From NCBI RefSeq assembly GCF_003336875.1, contig NZ_QGNJ01000003.1, forward strand, positions 248,001-312,000: a stretch of DNA of 64,000 nucleotides. Reading direction: 5' to 3'. Below the pieces are notes generated by a model. It worked only from the letters and a program-made list of their open reading frames with translations. It was not told the origin of the DNA and made no database searches. The position numbers and the translations under genes are program-made. The stretch comes from Oleisolibacter albus. Lineage in GTDB: Bacteria; Pseudomonadota; Alphaproteobacteria; Azospirillales; Azospirillaceae. Shown here piece by piece: positions 16,757 to 24,219 of the stretch (position 1 is the first letter of the stretch; each line of letters starts with the position of its first letter).

Positions 16757-18439
16757 TCAGGCAGCCCGCACACTGCTGAGGAAGCGGTCAACCTCCTGGC
16801 GCAGAGTCTCGGCATTCCGGGACAGTTCGGCGGCCGTTCCCAGCACCTGCTCGGCTGCGGCGCCGGTCTCCGACACCGACTGGCTGACACCGGTGATATT
16901 GCCCGACACATCCTGGGTGCCGCGGGCCGCCTGCTGGACGTTGCCGGCGATGTCGCGGGTGGCGGCGCCCTGCTGCTCGACGGCGGCAGCGATGGTGGCG
17001 GAGATCTCGCTCATGCGCGTGATGGTGCCGCCAATGCCGGTGACGGCTTGCCGCGCCTGCCCGGTGGCGGCCTGGATCTCCGCGACCTTGGTTTGGATCT
17101 CCTCGGTGGCACGGCCGGTCTGGGTGGCCAACGCCTTGACCTCCGAGGCCACGACGGCAAAACCCTTCCCTGCTTCGCCCGCGCGTGCCGCCTCGATGGT
17201 GGCGTTCAGCGCCAGCAGATTGGTCTGGCCGGCAATGGTGTTGATCATCTCGACCACATGGCCGATATCGGCCGCCGCCTGAACCAGGCCGGCAATGGTG
17301 CTTGCCGTCCGCTCTGCCTCCGACACGGCATCTCCGGCGATGCTGCTGGACGCCGCCACCTGACGGGCGATCTCCTGGATCGAGGCGGTCAGTTCCTCGG
17401 TGGCGCCAGCCACGGTGCTGACATTGCTGCTGGCCTGCTCGGCGGCGGCGGCCACGGCCGCGGCCTGGGCATTGGCCTGCTGTGCCATGTCGGTCATGGA
17501 GCCGGCCGCCGTCTGCATTTCGGTCGAGGCTGCGGCCACGGCGTCAACCGTCGCCTTCACGCTGGCTTCGAAGGCTTCGGCCATGCGCAGGCGGGCCTCC
17601 CGCCGTTCCCGGGCCGCCCGCTCCTCCGCCGCCCGAACGTCGGCCTCCATCTCCCGGTTACGGACCATGCTGTCCTTGAACACCAGAACAGCCTTGCCCA
17701 TGGCGCCGACCTCGTCGCCGCGATCGGCCTCGGGAAAGCTGACGGACAGATCGCCATCGGCCAGCGCCCGCATCTTGACCGCCAAACCATGGACACGCCG
17801 GCTGAGATCGGTGCCGACCAGGGCGATCAGACCGATGGCCGGCAGGGCCAGAACGATGATGATGCCGCCGATCTTCCACAGCATGCCGCGGAAATCGGCC
17901 TGCAGGTCATCGATGAACACGCCCGTGCCGACGAAAATGCCCCAGGGTGCGAACCCCTGGGCATAGGCCAGCTTGGTGGCATAGTCGGTGCCGCCCTGGG
18001 TGCGCGGCCAGCCATATTCCATGTAGCCGCCGCCCTGCCGCTTGGTCATGGTGGCCAGCTCGCGCATGAGATAGACGCCGTTGGCATCCTTGATCCCGGA
18101 TACATCGGCCCCGACCAGCTTGGGATTGGCATGGACAAAGCCAATCAGATCCCAGCTATGCGCGAACATGTACTCGCCCCCACGGTAGCGGATGGCGCCG
18201 GCCGCCTGCTGGAAGCGGATCTTCGCCTCGTCCCGGGTCATACGCCCGGCCGTGACCTCATCCTCCAGCTTGACGGCGATGCCGACGGCGGACTCCGTCA
18301 CGGATTTCAACTCCTGGAGGCGGTCCGCGTACATCCGCTGATAGTTCTGGTACAGACAAAGCCCGGCAATGGCAAAAATGACGAGACTGGAGACGGCCAC
18401 CAGGCTGAGCAGTTTCGCTCTGATCGATAACGTGTTCAT
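16757..18439 (-). CDS. Methyl-accepting chemotaxis protein with a single-Cache sensor
   Basis: A 560-residue chemoreceptor. It has helix 1 at about 10-30, then a periplasmic domain of about 150 residues with the sCache_2 pattern ([24 protein letters not shown] at about 87-110; [32 protein letters not shown]). Helix 2 lies at about 187-210 and HAMP at about 210-265. The signalling hairpin has its tip around [36 protein letters not shown]. The C-terminus FLSSVRAA is shared with other chemoreceptors here and has no CheR-tethering pentapeptide. sCache_2 domains often bind small carboxylates such as pyruvate or acetate; the ligand here is unknown. It is monocistronic. Confidence 0.93.
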   Translation of the reverse strand: MNTLSIRAKLLSLVAVSSLVIFAIAGLCLYQNYQRMYADRLQELKSVTESAVGIAVKLEDEVTAGRMTRDEAKIRFQQAAGAIRYRGGEYMFAHSWDLIGFVHANPKLVGADVSGIKDANGVYLMRELATMTKRQGGGYMEYGWPRTQGGTDYATKLAYAQGFAPWGIFVGTGVFIDDLQADFRGMLWKIGGIIIVLALPAIGLIALVGTDLSRRVHGLAVKMRALADGDLSVSFPEADRGDEVGAMGKAVLVFKDSMVRNREMEADVRAAEERAARERREARLRMAEAFEASVKATVDAVAAASTEMQTAAGSMTDMAQQANAQAAAVAAAAEQASSNVSTVAGATEELTASIQEIARQVAASSSIAGDAVSEAERTASTIAGLVQAAADIGHVVEMINTIAGQTNLLALNATIEAARAGEAGKGFAVVASEVKALATQTGRATEEIQTKVAEIQAATGQARQAVTGIGGTITRMSEISATIAAAVEQQGAATRDIAGNVQQAARGTQDVSGNITGVSQSVSETGAAAEQVLGTAAELSRNAETLRQEVDRFLSSVRAA

Positions 18440-18781
18440 CGTTTCATCCCCGGCATATTACTGGCGCGAATCACGCTTGCCGCCAGCGTCATTCTCTTCA
18501 TGCTCACCATAAGGGCTTAATCCCTTAAGCTGTGGTAAAAGCCGAACAAGCTGGCCGTGAAATGACTCACATCAATGGCGCGGTCGTTGCCGGGGTGCGG
18601 CGGACAGGCGCGGGGCGGTCGTCATCGGTGCCGGGGCGCATCCGGGGCCGTGGGACCGGCGGCCGGAAGCGCCTTTGTCATAGGGTCGCCCGAATACTGC
18701 CGCTTGCCATTCTCGGAAACCCGCGTCACAAGGGCGTAAGAGGCCGTTCAGCCTCTGCGATACGAAGGGAGCATTACGGAA
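18440..18781. other. Divergent intergenic region between a chemoreceptor and HU
   Basis: This 342-bp stretch must carry the HU promoter and the chemoreceptor promoter. A 6-bp inverted repeat TAAGGG-CTTAAT-CCCTTA lies at 18510-18527, 71 bp from the chemoreceptor start. No good sigma-70, sigma-28 or sigma-54 match was found by eye. Confidence 0.35.
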
Positions 18782-19057
18782 ATGAACAAAGGTGAACTCG
18801 CCGCTGCTGTTGCCAGCGCCGCCGGTCTGACTTCGGCCGCGGCCGGCAAGGCCGTGGACGCTGTGTTCGACGCGATCACCGGCGCGCTGAAGAAGGGCGA
18901 CGATGTCCGCCTGGTCGGCTTCGGCACCTTCTCGGTGTCCGATCGTCCGGCGCGCGAAGGCAAGAATCCCCGGACCGGCGAGACCATCAAGATCGCGGCC
19001 AGCAAGCAGCCGAAATTCTCGGCCGGCAAGGGGCTGAAGGACGCCGTCAACGGCTGA
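18782..19057 (+). CDS. hup: DNA-binding protein HU
   Basis: A 91-residue nucleoid protein of the HU/IHF family, at the usual length. MNKGELAAAVASAAGLTSAAA at the start, then VRLVGFGTFSVSDRPAREGKNPRTGE around the beta-arm, with the GFGTF and RxGRNPxTG-type signature, are diagnostic. It would act as a homodimer that bends DNA without strong sequence preference. AGGGAG lies about 9 nt before the ATG. It is monocistronic and followed by a GC-rich hairpin. Confidence 0.97.
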   Translation: MNKGELAAAVASAAGLTSAAAGKAVDAVFDAITGALKKGDDVRLVGFGTFSVSDRPAREGKNPRTGETIKIAASKQPKFSAGKGLKDAVNG

Positions 19058-19078
19058 TCCGGTTCATCGGCGTATCGA

Positions 19079-19101
19079 CCGGCCCTGATTGCCAGGGCCG
19101 G
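19079..19101 (+). terminator. GC-rich hairpin after HU
   Basis: CCGGCCCTG-ATTGC-CAGGGCCGG is a perfect 9-bp stem 21 nt past the HU stop. It lacks a T tract, so it may be a weak terminator or an RNA 3'-end protector. Confidence 0.5.
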
Positions 19102-19213
19102 CCGCTCACGCGGATGACAGCAGGTCCGGGGCCGTGCGGTCTGCCACACAGCCCCGGTCCGCCGCCGCTGCCTCACAGTCCGCCTTACAGTCGGGGCGGG
19201 AGTGAGGAAAAGC

Positions 19214-19246
19214 CGGGCGGCGGGTCTTCCTTCCTCTGCCCGCCCG
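19214..19246 (-). terminator. Terminator of the 51-residue peptide gene
   Basis: On the minus strand CGGGCGG pairs with CCGCCCG around a 19-nt loop and is followed by GCTTTTC. It begins 3 nt beyond the stop of the small peptide gene, supporting that gene's reality. Confidence 0.5.
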
Positions 19247-19249
19247 CGA

Positions 19250-19405
19250 TCACATGGGCCAGCAGCTGCGGCAGCCCTGATTGGGCTTGGTCGCCGAAAT
19301 CTGCACCTCACCCTCCTTCTGTGCCGACGACCACAGGGCCGTGACAGCCAGGGACGACAGGCCGGCAATGGTCAGGGTGACAGCAACGATCTTCTTCACA
19401 GACAT
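19250..19405 (-). CDS. 51-residue exported or membrane-anchored peptide ending GCRSCWPM
   Basis: A short gene found by reading the gap between HU and the solute-binding gene. It opens with MSVKKIVAVTLTIAGLSSLA, a lysine pair plus hydrophobic stretch typical of a signal or anchor sequence. A polar middle (SSAQKEGEVQISATKPNQ) follows, then the terminal GCRSCWPM with two cysteines three apart. A clear GGAG sits 7 nt before the ATG and a terminator-like hairpin follows at once. It lies 57 bp downstream of the solute-binding-like gene on the same strand and is probably co-transcribed. It resembles no family I know. It could be a secreted peptide, a metal-binding peptide or a modified-peptide precursor, but no modification enzyme is adjacent. 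Confidence 0.6.
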   Translation of the reverse strand: MSVKKIVAVTLTIAGLSSLAVTALWSSAQKEGEVQISATKPNQGCRSCWPM

Positions 19406-19462
19406 AGCTTTCTCCACGGCTGGTTGTGATGCCCTTCATGGCATCGACCGGGGAGGGTAAGC

Positions 19463-20278
19463 TTATGATTTGCGCGGTTCTATCGCCGTGTCGCGTTCAC
19501 GGATGGCGGCAATGGCCTGGTTGAGGCGCGAGATCACCTCGACCGGCACCGATAGGGAACAGAGGATGCGGCCGGGCTCATCCTCGCCGAGGTCCTCGAC
19601 ATCATGCACCGCCAGGGCGCTGCGCTGGATGGGTGTCTTCTCTTCGAGAGCATCCAGGCTGTTGGCGTCGGCCACGGCATAATCAATGCGCTTGGCCTGG
19701 AGCATTTCCAGCACCGATGCCGGCGACCCCCGGATGATCTGCACATTGGGGCGTCCGTCCTGCAGCAGCGGGTCCAGGGTCGGGCCGAGCGGCATGCTCT
19801 GCTGGTGGCCGAAAATCAGCGTTTCATCGGCCAGCAGCGAGGCCAGACTGTGATGCCGGGCCGGCCGCGGATCATCCCGGCGGAAGATGATGGTCCAGTG
19901 CGGGGCGGGAAACAGGGGGTCGGTGTACTGGAAGACCCCCTTGCGGTCGGGAGTCAGCCGGGCGTTGGGGAGACAGGCGACGAGATCCGGTCGGGCGAGA
20001 TCCTTCAATATCCGCGGACGCGGCACCGGTCCCGACCAGAGCGGCGTCAGCCCGGCCCGGGAGAAGATCTCCTCAATCCGATCGACCACATAGCCGCTGG
20101 GATGACTTCCCGTTTCGATGAAGGGCCGCATGTCCGGATAGAGCATAACCAGCCCTTCCGCGTGGGCCGGCGAATTGGGCAGAAGAAGCAGAGAACAACA
20201 TAGCGCGATATGCGCCGCCCGCCGCCGCAGGCCGGCAAATGATAACCTGTTTATTGCAGAAATTAAAAATTTCGACAT
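19463..20278 (-). CDS. Periplasmic solute-binding-protein-like protein
   Basis: A 271-residue protein with an N-terminal signal peptide (HIALCCSLLLLPNSPAHA, cleavage near residue 40) and a fold suggested by resemblance to family-3 solute-binding proteins. It shows YPDMRPFIETGSHPSGYVVDRIEEIF at the start of the mature part, FQYTDPLFPAPHWTIIFRRDD in the middle and IDYAVADANSLDALEE near the end. No ABC permease or ATPase is adjacent. It may therefore work as an orphan sensor or as a companion of the small peptide gene downstream. The ligand is unknown. Its promoter region (20279-20411) is AT-rich. Confidence 0.75.
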   Translation of the reverse strand: MSKFLISAINRLSFAGLRRRAAHIALCCSLLLLPNSPAHAEGLVMLYPDMRPFIETGSHPSGYVVDRIEEIFSRAGLTPLWSGPVPRPRILKDLARPDLVACLPNARLTPDRKGVFQYTDPLFPAPHWTIIFRRDDPRPARHHSLASLLADETLIFGHQQSMPLGPTLDPLLQDGRPNVQIIRGSPASVLEMLQAKRIDYAVADANSLDALEEKTPIQRSALAVHDVEDLGEDEPGRILCSLSVPVEVISRLNQAIAAIRERDTAIEPRKS

Positions 20279-20411
20279 TCGGGAGAGTGTTTCCCAAGCG
20301 GCTTATAGAGTTTCTTTCTAAGCGAATACGGCGAAACATCCAACCCTTATTCACAATTCCTTATGCACACGGCAGCAAACGCCACGTTCCGGATGTGCCG
20401 GGCGCCGGCCG

Positions 20412-21377
20412 TCAGGGCCAGAGCGGGTCCCGCGGTGTCTGGCCGGTACAGACGGCGGCGATGTTGTCGAGGGCGCGAAAACCCATTGCCGTGCGGGTTT
20501 CAAGGGTGGCGCTGGCCACATGCGGTGTCAGGATCAGGTTGGGCAGTTCGGCCAGCCGACGATCGAAATCCGGCTCGCGCCGGAAAACATCGAGTCCCGC
20601 GGCGAACAGATGGCCGGAGCGTAGCGCATCGATCAACGCCTCCTCATCGACCAGCGTTCCCCGGGCCGTGTTGACGAAGATGGCCCCGCGCGGCAGCCGG
20701 GCGAAGGCATCGGCATTCATCAGGCCTTCGGTATCGCCGCTGGCCGGCGCATGCAGGCTCAGGATCTGGCAGTGCGGCAGCATGGCATGGAGGTCGGCGA
20801 AATAGCGGGCACCCTGCTCCAGGTCAGGCGGCAACCGGCGGCGGTTACAATAGAGGATGGGCATGTTGAAACCCCGGGCCCGGCGGGCCACGGCCTGACC
20901 GATGCGCCCCATGCCAAGAATGCCGAGGGTCCGCCCGCTGACATCCACGCCCAGCATCTCGTCGAGGCCGAAGCTGCGGCGCCAGCCCGCACGCATGATG
21001 GCGGCATACTCGCCGGCCCGCCGGGCGGCCGCGAGGATCAACAGGAATGCTAGGTCGGCCGTGGCCTCGGTCAGGACATCGGGCGTGTTCGTCACGACCA
21101 GTCCCCGGGCCCGGGCCGCTGCCACGTCGATGTGATCAAAGCCCGCACTGCAGGTGGCGGCCACGCGCAGATGGTCCGGCAAACTGGCGATGAAATCGGC
21201 ATCCAGCCGCAATTTTGGCGTCAGCAGCAGGGCATCAGCCCGAATCCGCCGAATCGCGGCAAGAGCCATGCCGGCATCAAGGTCGGTGTCCGGCACAATG
21301 GCCTCGAACTCGGCTCTGATCCGCTCCAGCACGGGAACAGGAAGCCGGCGGGTCACGACAAGGCGGGGACGGGACAT
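20412..21377 (-). CDS. D-isomer-specific 2-hydroxyacid dehydrogenase (glyoxylate/hydroxypyruvate reductase type)
   Basis: A 321-residue NAD(P)-dependent enzyme. The Rossmann motif LGILGMGRIGQAVARRARG lies at about 150-168. The catalytic Arg is in VNTARGTLVDEEAL at about 230, the catalytic Glu in FRREPDFD at about 261, and the His in LTPHVASAT at about 283. The N-terminal CSAGFDHIDV and TNTPDVLTEATADLAF motifs fit the GhrB/GyaR branch, which reduces glyoxylate or hydroxypyruvate. The start at 21377 (MSRPRLVVTRRLP) was chosen; the open frame upstream has no homology and would overlap the EAL gene. It may be co-transcribed with the cNMP-EAL gene 89 bp upstream. The exact substrate is not settled by sequence. 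Confidence 0.9.
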   Translation of the reverse strand: MSRPRLVVTRRLPVPVLERIRAEFEAIVPDTDLDAGMALAAIRRIRADALLLTPKLRLDADFIASLPDHLRVAATCSAGFDHIDVAAARARGLVVTNTPDVLTEATADLAFLLILAAARRAGEYAAIMRAGWRRSFGLDEMLGVDVSGRTLGILGMGRIGQAVARRARGFNMPILYCNRRRLPPDLEQGARYFADLHAMLPHCQILSLHAPASGDTEGLMNADAFARLPRGAIFVNTARGTLVDEEALIDALRSGHLFAAGLDVFRREPDFDRRLAELPNLILTPHVASATLETRTAMGFRALDNIAAVCTGQTPRDPLWP

Positions 21378-21466
21378 GGTGCGGCTGTGCGTAGGGGGCA
21401 GGGGATGGCAGCCTGCCAGAGCGACGCTGACAGGGCCAGTGTGCCGAATCGCCGGGGACGCTCCGG

Positions 21467-22591
21467 CTACTCCCAGCGCAGCGTCTCCAGCGGTGCCGGC
21501 CGGCCGAACAGCCAGCCCTGGCCCCAACGCCCGCCCAGGGCGGCGATGGTCGCCGCGACCGCTTCCTCCTCGATGCCCTCCGCCACCACATGCAATCCCA
21601 GCTCCCGTGCCAGGGCCAGGATGCCGGCGGCCACGGCGCGCGGTCGCCGACCGCCGGCCACATCAGCCACCAGCGAGCGGTCCAGCTTCACCACGCTCAG
21701 TGGCAGGTCGGACAGGCAGGAGAAGGAAGAATATCCGGTTCCGAAATCATCCAGGGAAATCGAGATATCCATGGCGCGCAGCGCATGCAGCGCGCTGACC
21801 GCCTGGGGCGAGACGGCGGCGCTCTCCGTCACTTCGACCTTGAGACGGGCCGCCGGAAACCCGGTCTCGGTCAGAATATCGGCGATGACCGCTGGGGCAT
21901 CCGCCAGCCAGCAGGGCGAGACATTGCAACTGAGAAACGGGGCATCGCCATGTCGTGCCAGTGCCGTACAGGCCTGGCGCATCACCGTTTGGTCGATGTC
22001 TGCCACCTGCCCACTTGTTTCGGCCAGCGGAATGAAGATGCCGGGCGGAATCAGCCCCTGGGCCGGATGATGCCAGCGGGCCAGGGCTTCGTATCCCTCG
22101 ACGCGGCGGCTCTCCAGGCTGACGATCGGCTGCAGGTAAGGGACGATCAGATCCGCAGCCAGATCGCGGGCCAGATCCCGCTCTTGCCGCAACCAGCGCA
22201 GCACCTCGCTTTCGGTGCGGGCCGCCGACTCACCCGGCGCGGCATCGTCATCCCTGTGCTGTTGCTGTCCGCGCAGGCGCAGCGACAGGCTGCGCACCAG
22301 GGCCGCCAGCACCGGATCGGCGAGATCGATGCGGCGGCTGATCTGCTCCGCCGTGACCACCAGAAGGCTGGCCTGTGTCAGGGTGACCGCCGTCGCCGAC
22401 CGGGGCAACCCGTCGAGCAGCCCCATCTCGCCGACGAACTCACCCGGCCCCAGCACCACCCGGCGATCCTCACCGTTTCCGGGCAACAGGATGGCGACAT
22501 GGCCATTCTCGATGACATAGGCGTGGTCCGTCGCCTCGCCGGCCTGGAACAGTACGGAGCCGGCGGGCAGCTCACGGCGGGTGCTCAGCAT
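21467..22591 (-). CDS. Cyclic-nucleotide-binding domain fused to an EAL c-di-GMP phosphodiesterase
   Basis: A 374-residue cytoplasmic signalling protein. Residues 1-115 are a Crp-type cNMP-binding fold (LPAGSVLFQAGEATDHAYVIENGHVAILL; GPGEFVGEMGLLDGLPRSATAV). The phosphate-cassette position reads GEMGLLDGLPRSATA, close to the canonical GExxLxxxxxRxAxx. After a short linker comes an EAL domain (about 140-374) with EALARW, the IEVTES-equivalent KVEVTESAAVS, DDFGTGYSS and AEGIEEE, so it should be catalytically competent. AGGAGG 5 nt before ATG 22591 fixes the start over ATG 22606. It would couple cAMP or another cyclic nucleotide to c-di-GMP breakdown. Two CRP/FNR-like sites lie upstream. Confidence 0.9.
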   Translation of the reverse strand: MLSTRRELPAGSVLFQAGEATDHAYVIENGHVAILLPGNGEDRRVVLGPGEFVGEMGLLDGLPRSATAVTLTQASLLVVTAEQISRRIDLADPVLAALVRSLSLRLRGQQQHRDDDAAPGESAARTESEVLRWLRQERDLARDLAADLIVPYLQPIVSLESRRVEGYEALARWHHPAQGLIPPGIFIPLAETSGQVADIDQTVMRQACTALARHGDAPFLSCNVSPCWLADAPAVIADILTETGFPAARLKVEVTESAAVSPQAVSALHALRAMDISISLDDFGTGYSSFSCLSDLPLSVVKLDRSLVADVAGGRRPRAVAAGILALARELGLHVVAEGIEEEAVAATIAALGGRWGQGWLFGRPAPLETLRWE

Positions 22592-22664
22592 GGAACCTCC
22601 TCGCATGCGTCACCAATGGCGGCCTGACCCGCGCATGGCCAGCCCCCATCCCCTGCAAGCGATA

Positions 22665-22676
22665 TGAACCGTGTCA
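22665..22676. promoter_or_regulatory. CRP/FNR-type site 1 (TGA-N6-TCA)
   Basis: TATGAACCGTGTCATA at 22663-22678 has perfect 5-bp arms around a TGA-N6-TCA core. It lies about 80 bp upstream of the cNMP-EAL start and exactly 90 bp from a second such core. Confidence 0.4.
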
Positions 22677-22754
22677 TACAGGGGGGCGCCGAAGGGCGTC
22701 AATGCAGCCTCGCTCGTTGGCGTCGCCCTCTTCCGTACCCGTTGGCTTCGGCTG

Positions 22755-22794
22755 TGACCCGCGTCATTTCCCATTTTCCCTGCGCCTCTAAAAT
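22755..22794 (+). promoter_or_regulatory. Candidate class II CRP/FNR-activated promoter of the stress-protein gene
   Basis: TGACCCGCGTCA at 22755-22766 is a TGA-N6-TCA core. A -10-like TAAAAT lies at 22789-22794, so transcription would start near 22801 with the site centred close to -41. That is the standard position for FNR/CRP class II activation. Confidence 0.4.
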
Positions 22795-22859
22795 GGTGAG
22801 AGAACAAAGATATGCGTCGGTCGCATGGATCGGCCGGCGCGCAGAGAGGGGAAAACGTC

Positions 22860-23687
22860 ATGCCAATGAAGACCATCGCCGTCATTGTCGACACCACCGA
22901 CGCCAGTGCCGGGCGGGTCCGCTATGCAGCCCTTCTGGCCGCCCGCCATCACGCCCACCTGGTCGCCCTGTTCGTCCTGCCGCCGGGGTGGCCGGCGACT
23001 CCGGCCGACTGTTTCGCCCGTGGTGACAGCGCCATCCAGCAGGTCATCGAGCGCTGTCGGGTCCGGCAGCGGGCCGACATCGCCATGGTCGCGGGCCAGG
23101 TGCAGGCGACGACCATGCCCTACGATATCCCGGTGGAATTCCGCGTTCTCGGCCCCGATGCGGCGAGCCGGGAATTGCCGTTGCACTGCCTGCATGCGGA
23201 TCTGCTGGTCTTGGGTGAGGGTGTCGGCGGCGTGGCCACGGCCGAGGGACTGCTGCTGACCACCGGCATTCCGGTGATCCTGGTGCCCACCGGCTGGACC
23301 GGGAGTGTTGCCGAATCCCTGCTGATCGGCTGGAACGCCAGCCGGGAAGCCCGGCGAGCGGTCCGTGACGCCGCACCGTTGCTGTTGGCGGCCCGGGCGG
23401 TCCGGGTTCTGGTGATCGATCCCGAGAAGAATGCGCGACATGGTGCCGAGCCCGGTGCCGATCTGGGTCTGGCGCTGGCGCGCCAAGGGGTCAAGGTCAC
23501 CGTCGACCAGATGGAGGCGGCCGGCCGGCCCGTGGCCGAGATCATCCGCGACCGGGCCCGGTCGACGGCGGCCGACCTTATTGTCCTGGGGGCCTACAGC
23601 CATTCCCGCAGCCAGCAGATGCTGTTCGGCGGTGTCACGCGCAGCCTTCTGCGGCAGGCGGATCTGCCGTTGCTGATCGCCCATTGA
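22860..23687 (+). CDS. Universal stress protein, tandem UspA domains
   Basis: A 275-residue protein with two UspA-like halves (about 1-140 and 145-275). The second half has the ATP-binding glycine-rich end GAYSHSRSQQMLFGGVTRSLL and DLPLLIAH. The first half has the opening KTIAVIVDTTDASAGRVRYAALLA but a less obvious nucleotide loop. Tandem Usp proteins are often induced by low oxygen or growth arrest in proteobacteria, which agrees with the FNR-like site at its promoter. GAGGGG about 8 nt upstream supports ATG 22860; an in-frame ATG at 22866 is possible. Confidence 0.85.
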   Translation: MPMKTIAVIVDTTDASAGRVRYAALLAARHHAHLVALFVLPPGWPATPADCFARGDSAIQQVIERCRVRQRADIAMVAGQVQATTMPYDIPVEFRVLGPDAASRELPLHCLHADLLVLGEGVGGVATAEGLLLTTGIPVILVPTGWTGSVAESLLIGWNASREARRAVRDAAPLLLAARAVRVLVIDPEKNARHGAEPGADLGLALARQGVKVTVDQMEAAGRPVAEIIRDRARSTAADLIVLGAYSHSRSQQMLFGGVTRSLLRQADLPLLIAH

Positions 23688-23832
23688 CCGGTTGAGACGG
23701 CGGAGGTGCGCGGGAATCCTCCCCTGTCCATCCATACTCAATGCCGCGACGCTGGTTCTGGGCTGCGAAGAAGTCGCTACCGGTGTCGCGAAAGGGCTGA
23801 CATGATGCGCCGCCATCAACGAAGATTGTCCC

Positions 23833-24219
23833 ATGACCGCCGCGCCGAAGCCCAATCCCCTTCAGAAGCAGTTCCTCGATCACCTGTTGAACCAACAGGT
23901 GGATCTTGTGCTTTTCCTGGCCAGTGGCGTGAAACTGCAGGGGCAGGTCGTGGGCCATGACCAGTACTGCATCCTATTGGAACATCGTGGTGTGCAGCAG
24001 TTGGTCTATAAGCATGCGCTGTCCACCATCATGCCGGTGAATCCGGTCAGCCTGTGGGAAGGCCCGACCGGGGGCCAGTCGGAGGATGGGCCGACCACGC
24101 TGCGCCGGCCCCGCCTGCGTCCGGCCGCGCCCGCCATTGCCGCGCCGGTCCGTCAGCGGCCGGAGCCGGAGGTGGTGGTGGTGCGCCGCCGCACCTTCAA
24201 GCTGCCGTCGGGGTCGTAG
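23833..24219 (+). CDS. Hfq-like RNA chaperone with an extended basic tail
   Basis: A 128-residue Sm-like protein. Residues 8-65 match Hfq: LQKQFLDHLLNQQVDLVLFL (with the RNA-contacting Gln), ASGVKLQGQVVGHDQYCILL for Sm1, and QLVYKHALSTIMP for Sm2 including the YKH motif. Ordinary alphaproteobacterial Hfq is about 80 residues. Here about 60 further residues follow, rich in Pro, Arg and Val (TLRRPRLRPAAPA; VVVVRRRTFKLPSG). Several core positions differ from housekeeping Hfq, so this is probably a second paralogue. Neither miaA nor hflX is nearby, although housekeeping hfq is usually beside them. The 3' end overlaps the converging REC-PAS-GGDEF gene by 23 bp. Confidence 0.85.
   Translation: MTAAPKPNPLQKQFLDHLLNQQVDLVLFLASGVKLQGQVVGHDQYCILLEHRGVQQLVYKHALSTIMPVNPVSLWEGPTGGQSEDGPTTLRRPRLRPAAPAIAAPVRQRPEPEVVVVRRRTFKLPSGS

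Noticed and set aside
18563-18574. Another TGA-N6-TCA core (TGACTCACATCA) upstream of HU
   Set aside because: It is single, poorly symmetric outside the core and not placed relative to a promoter. This core is expected many times by chance in 64 kb.
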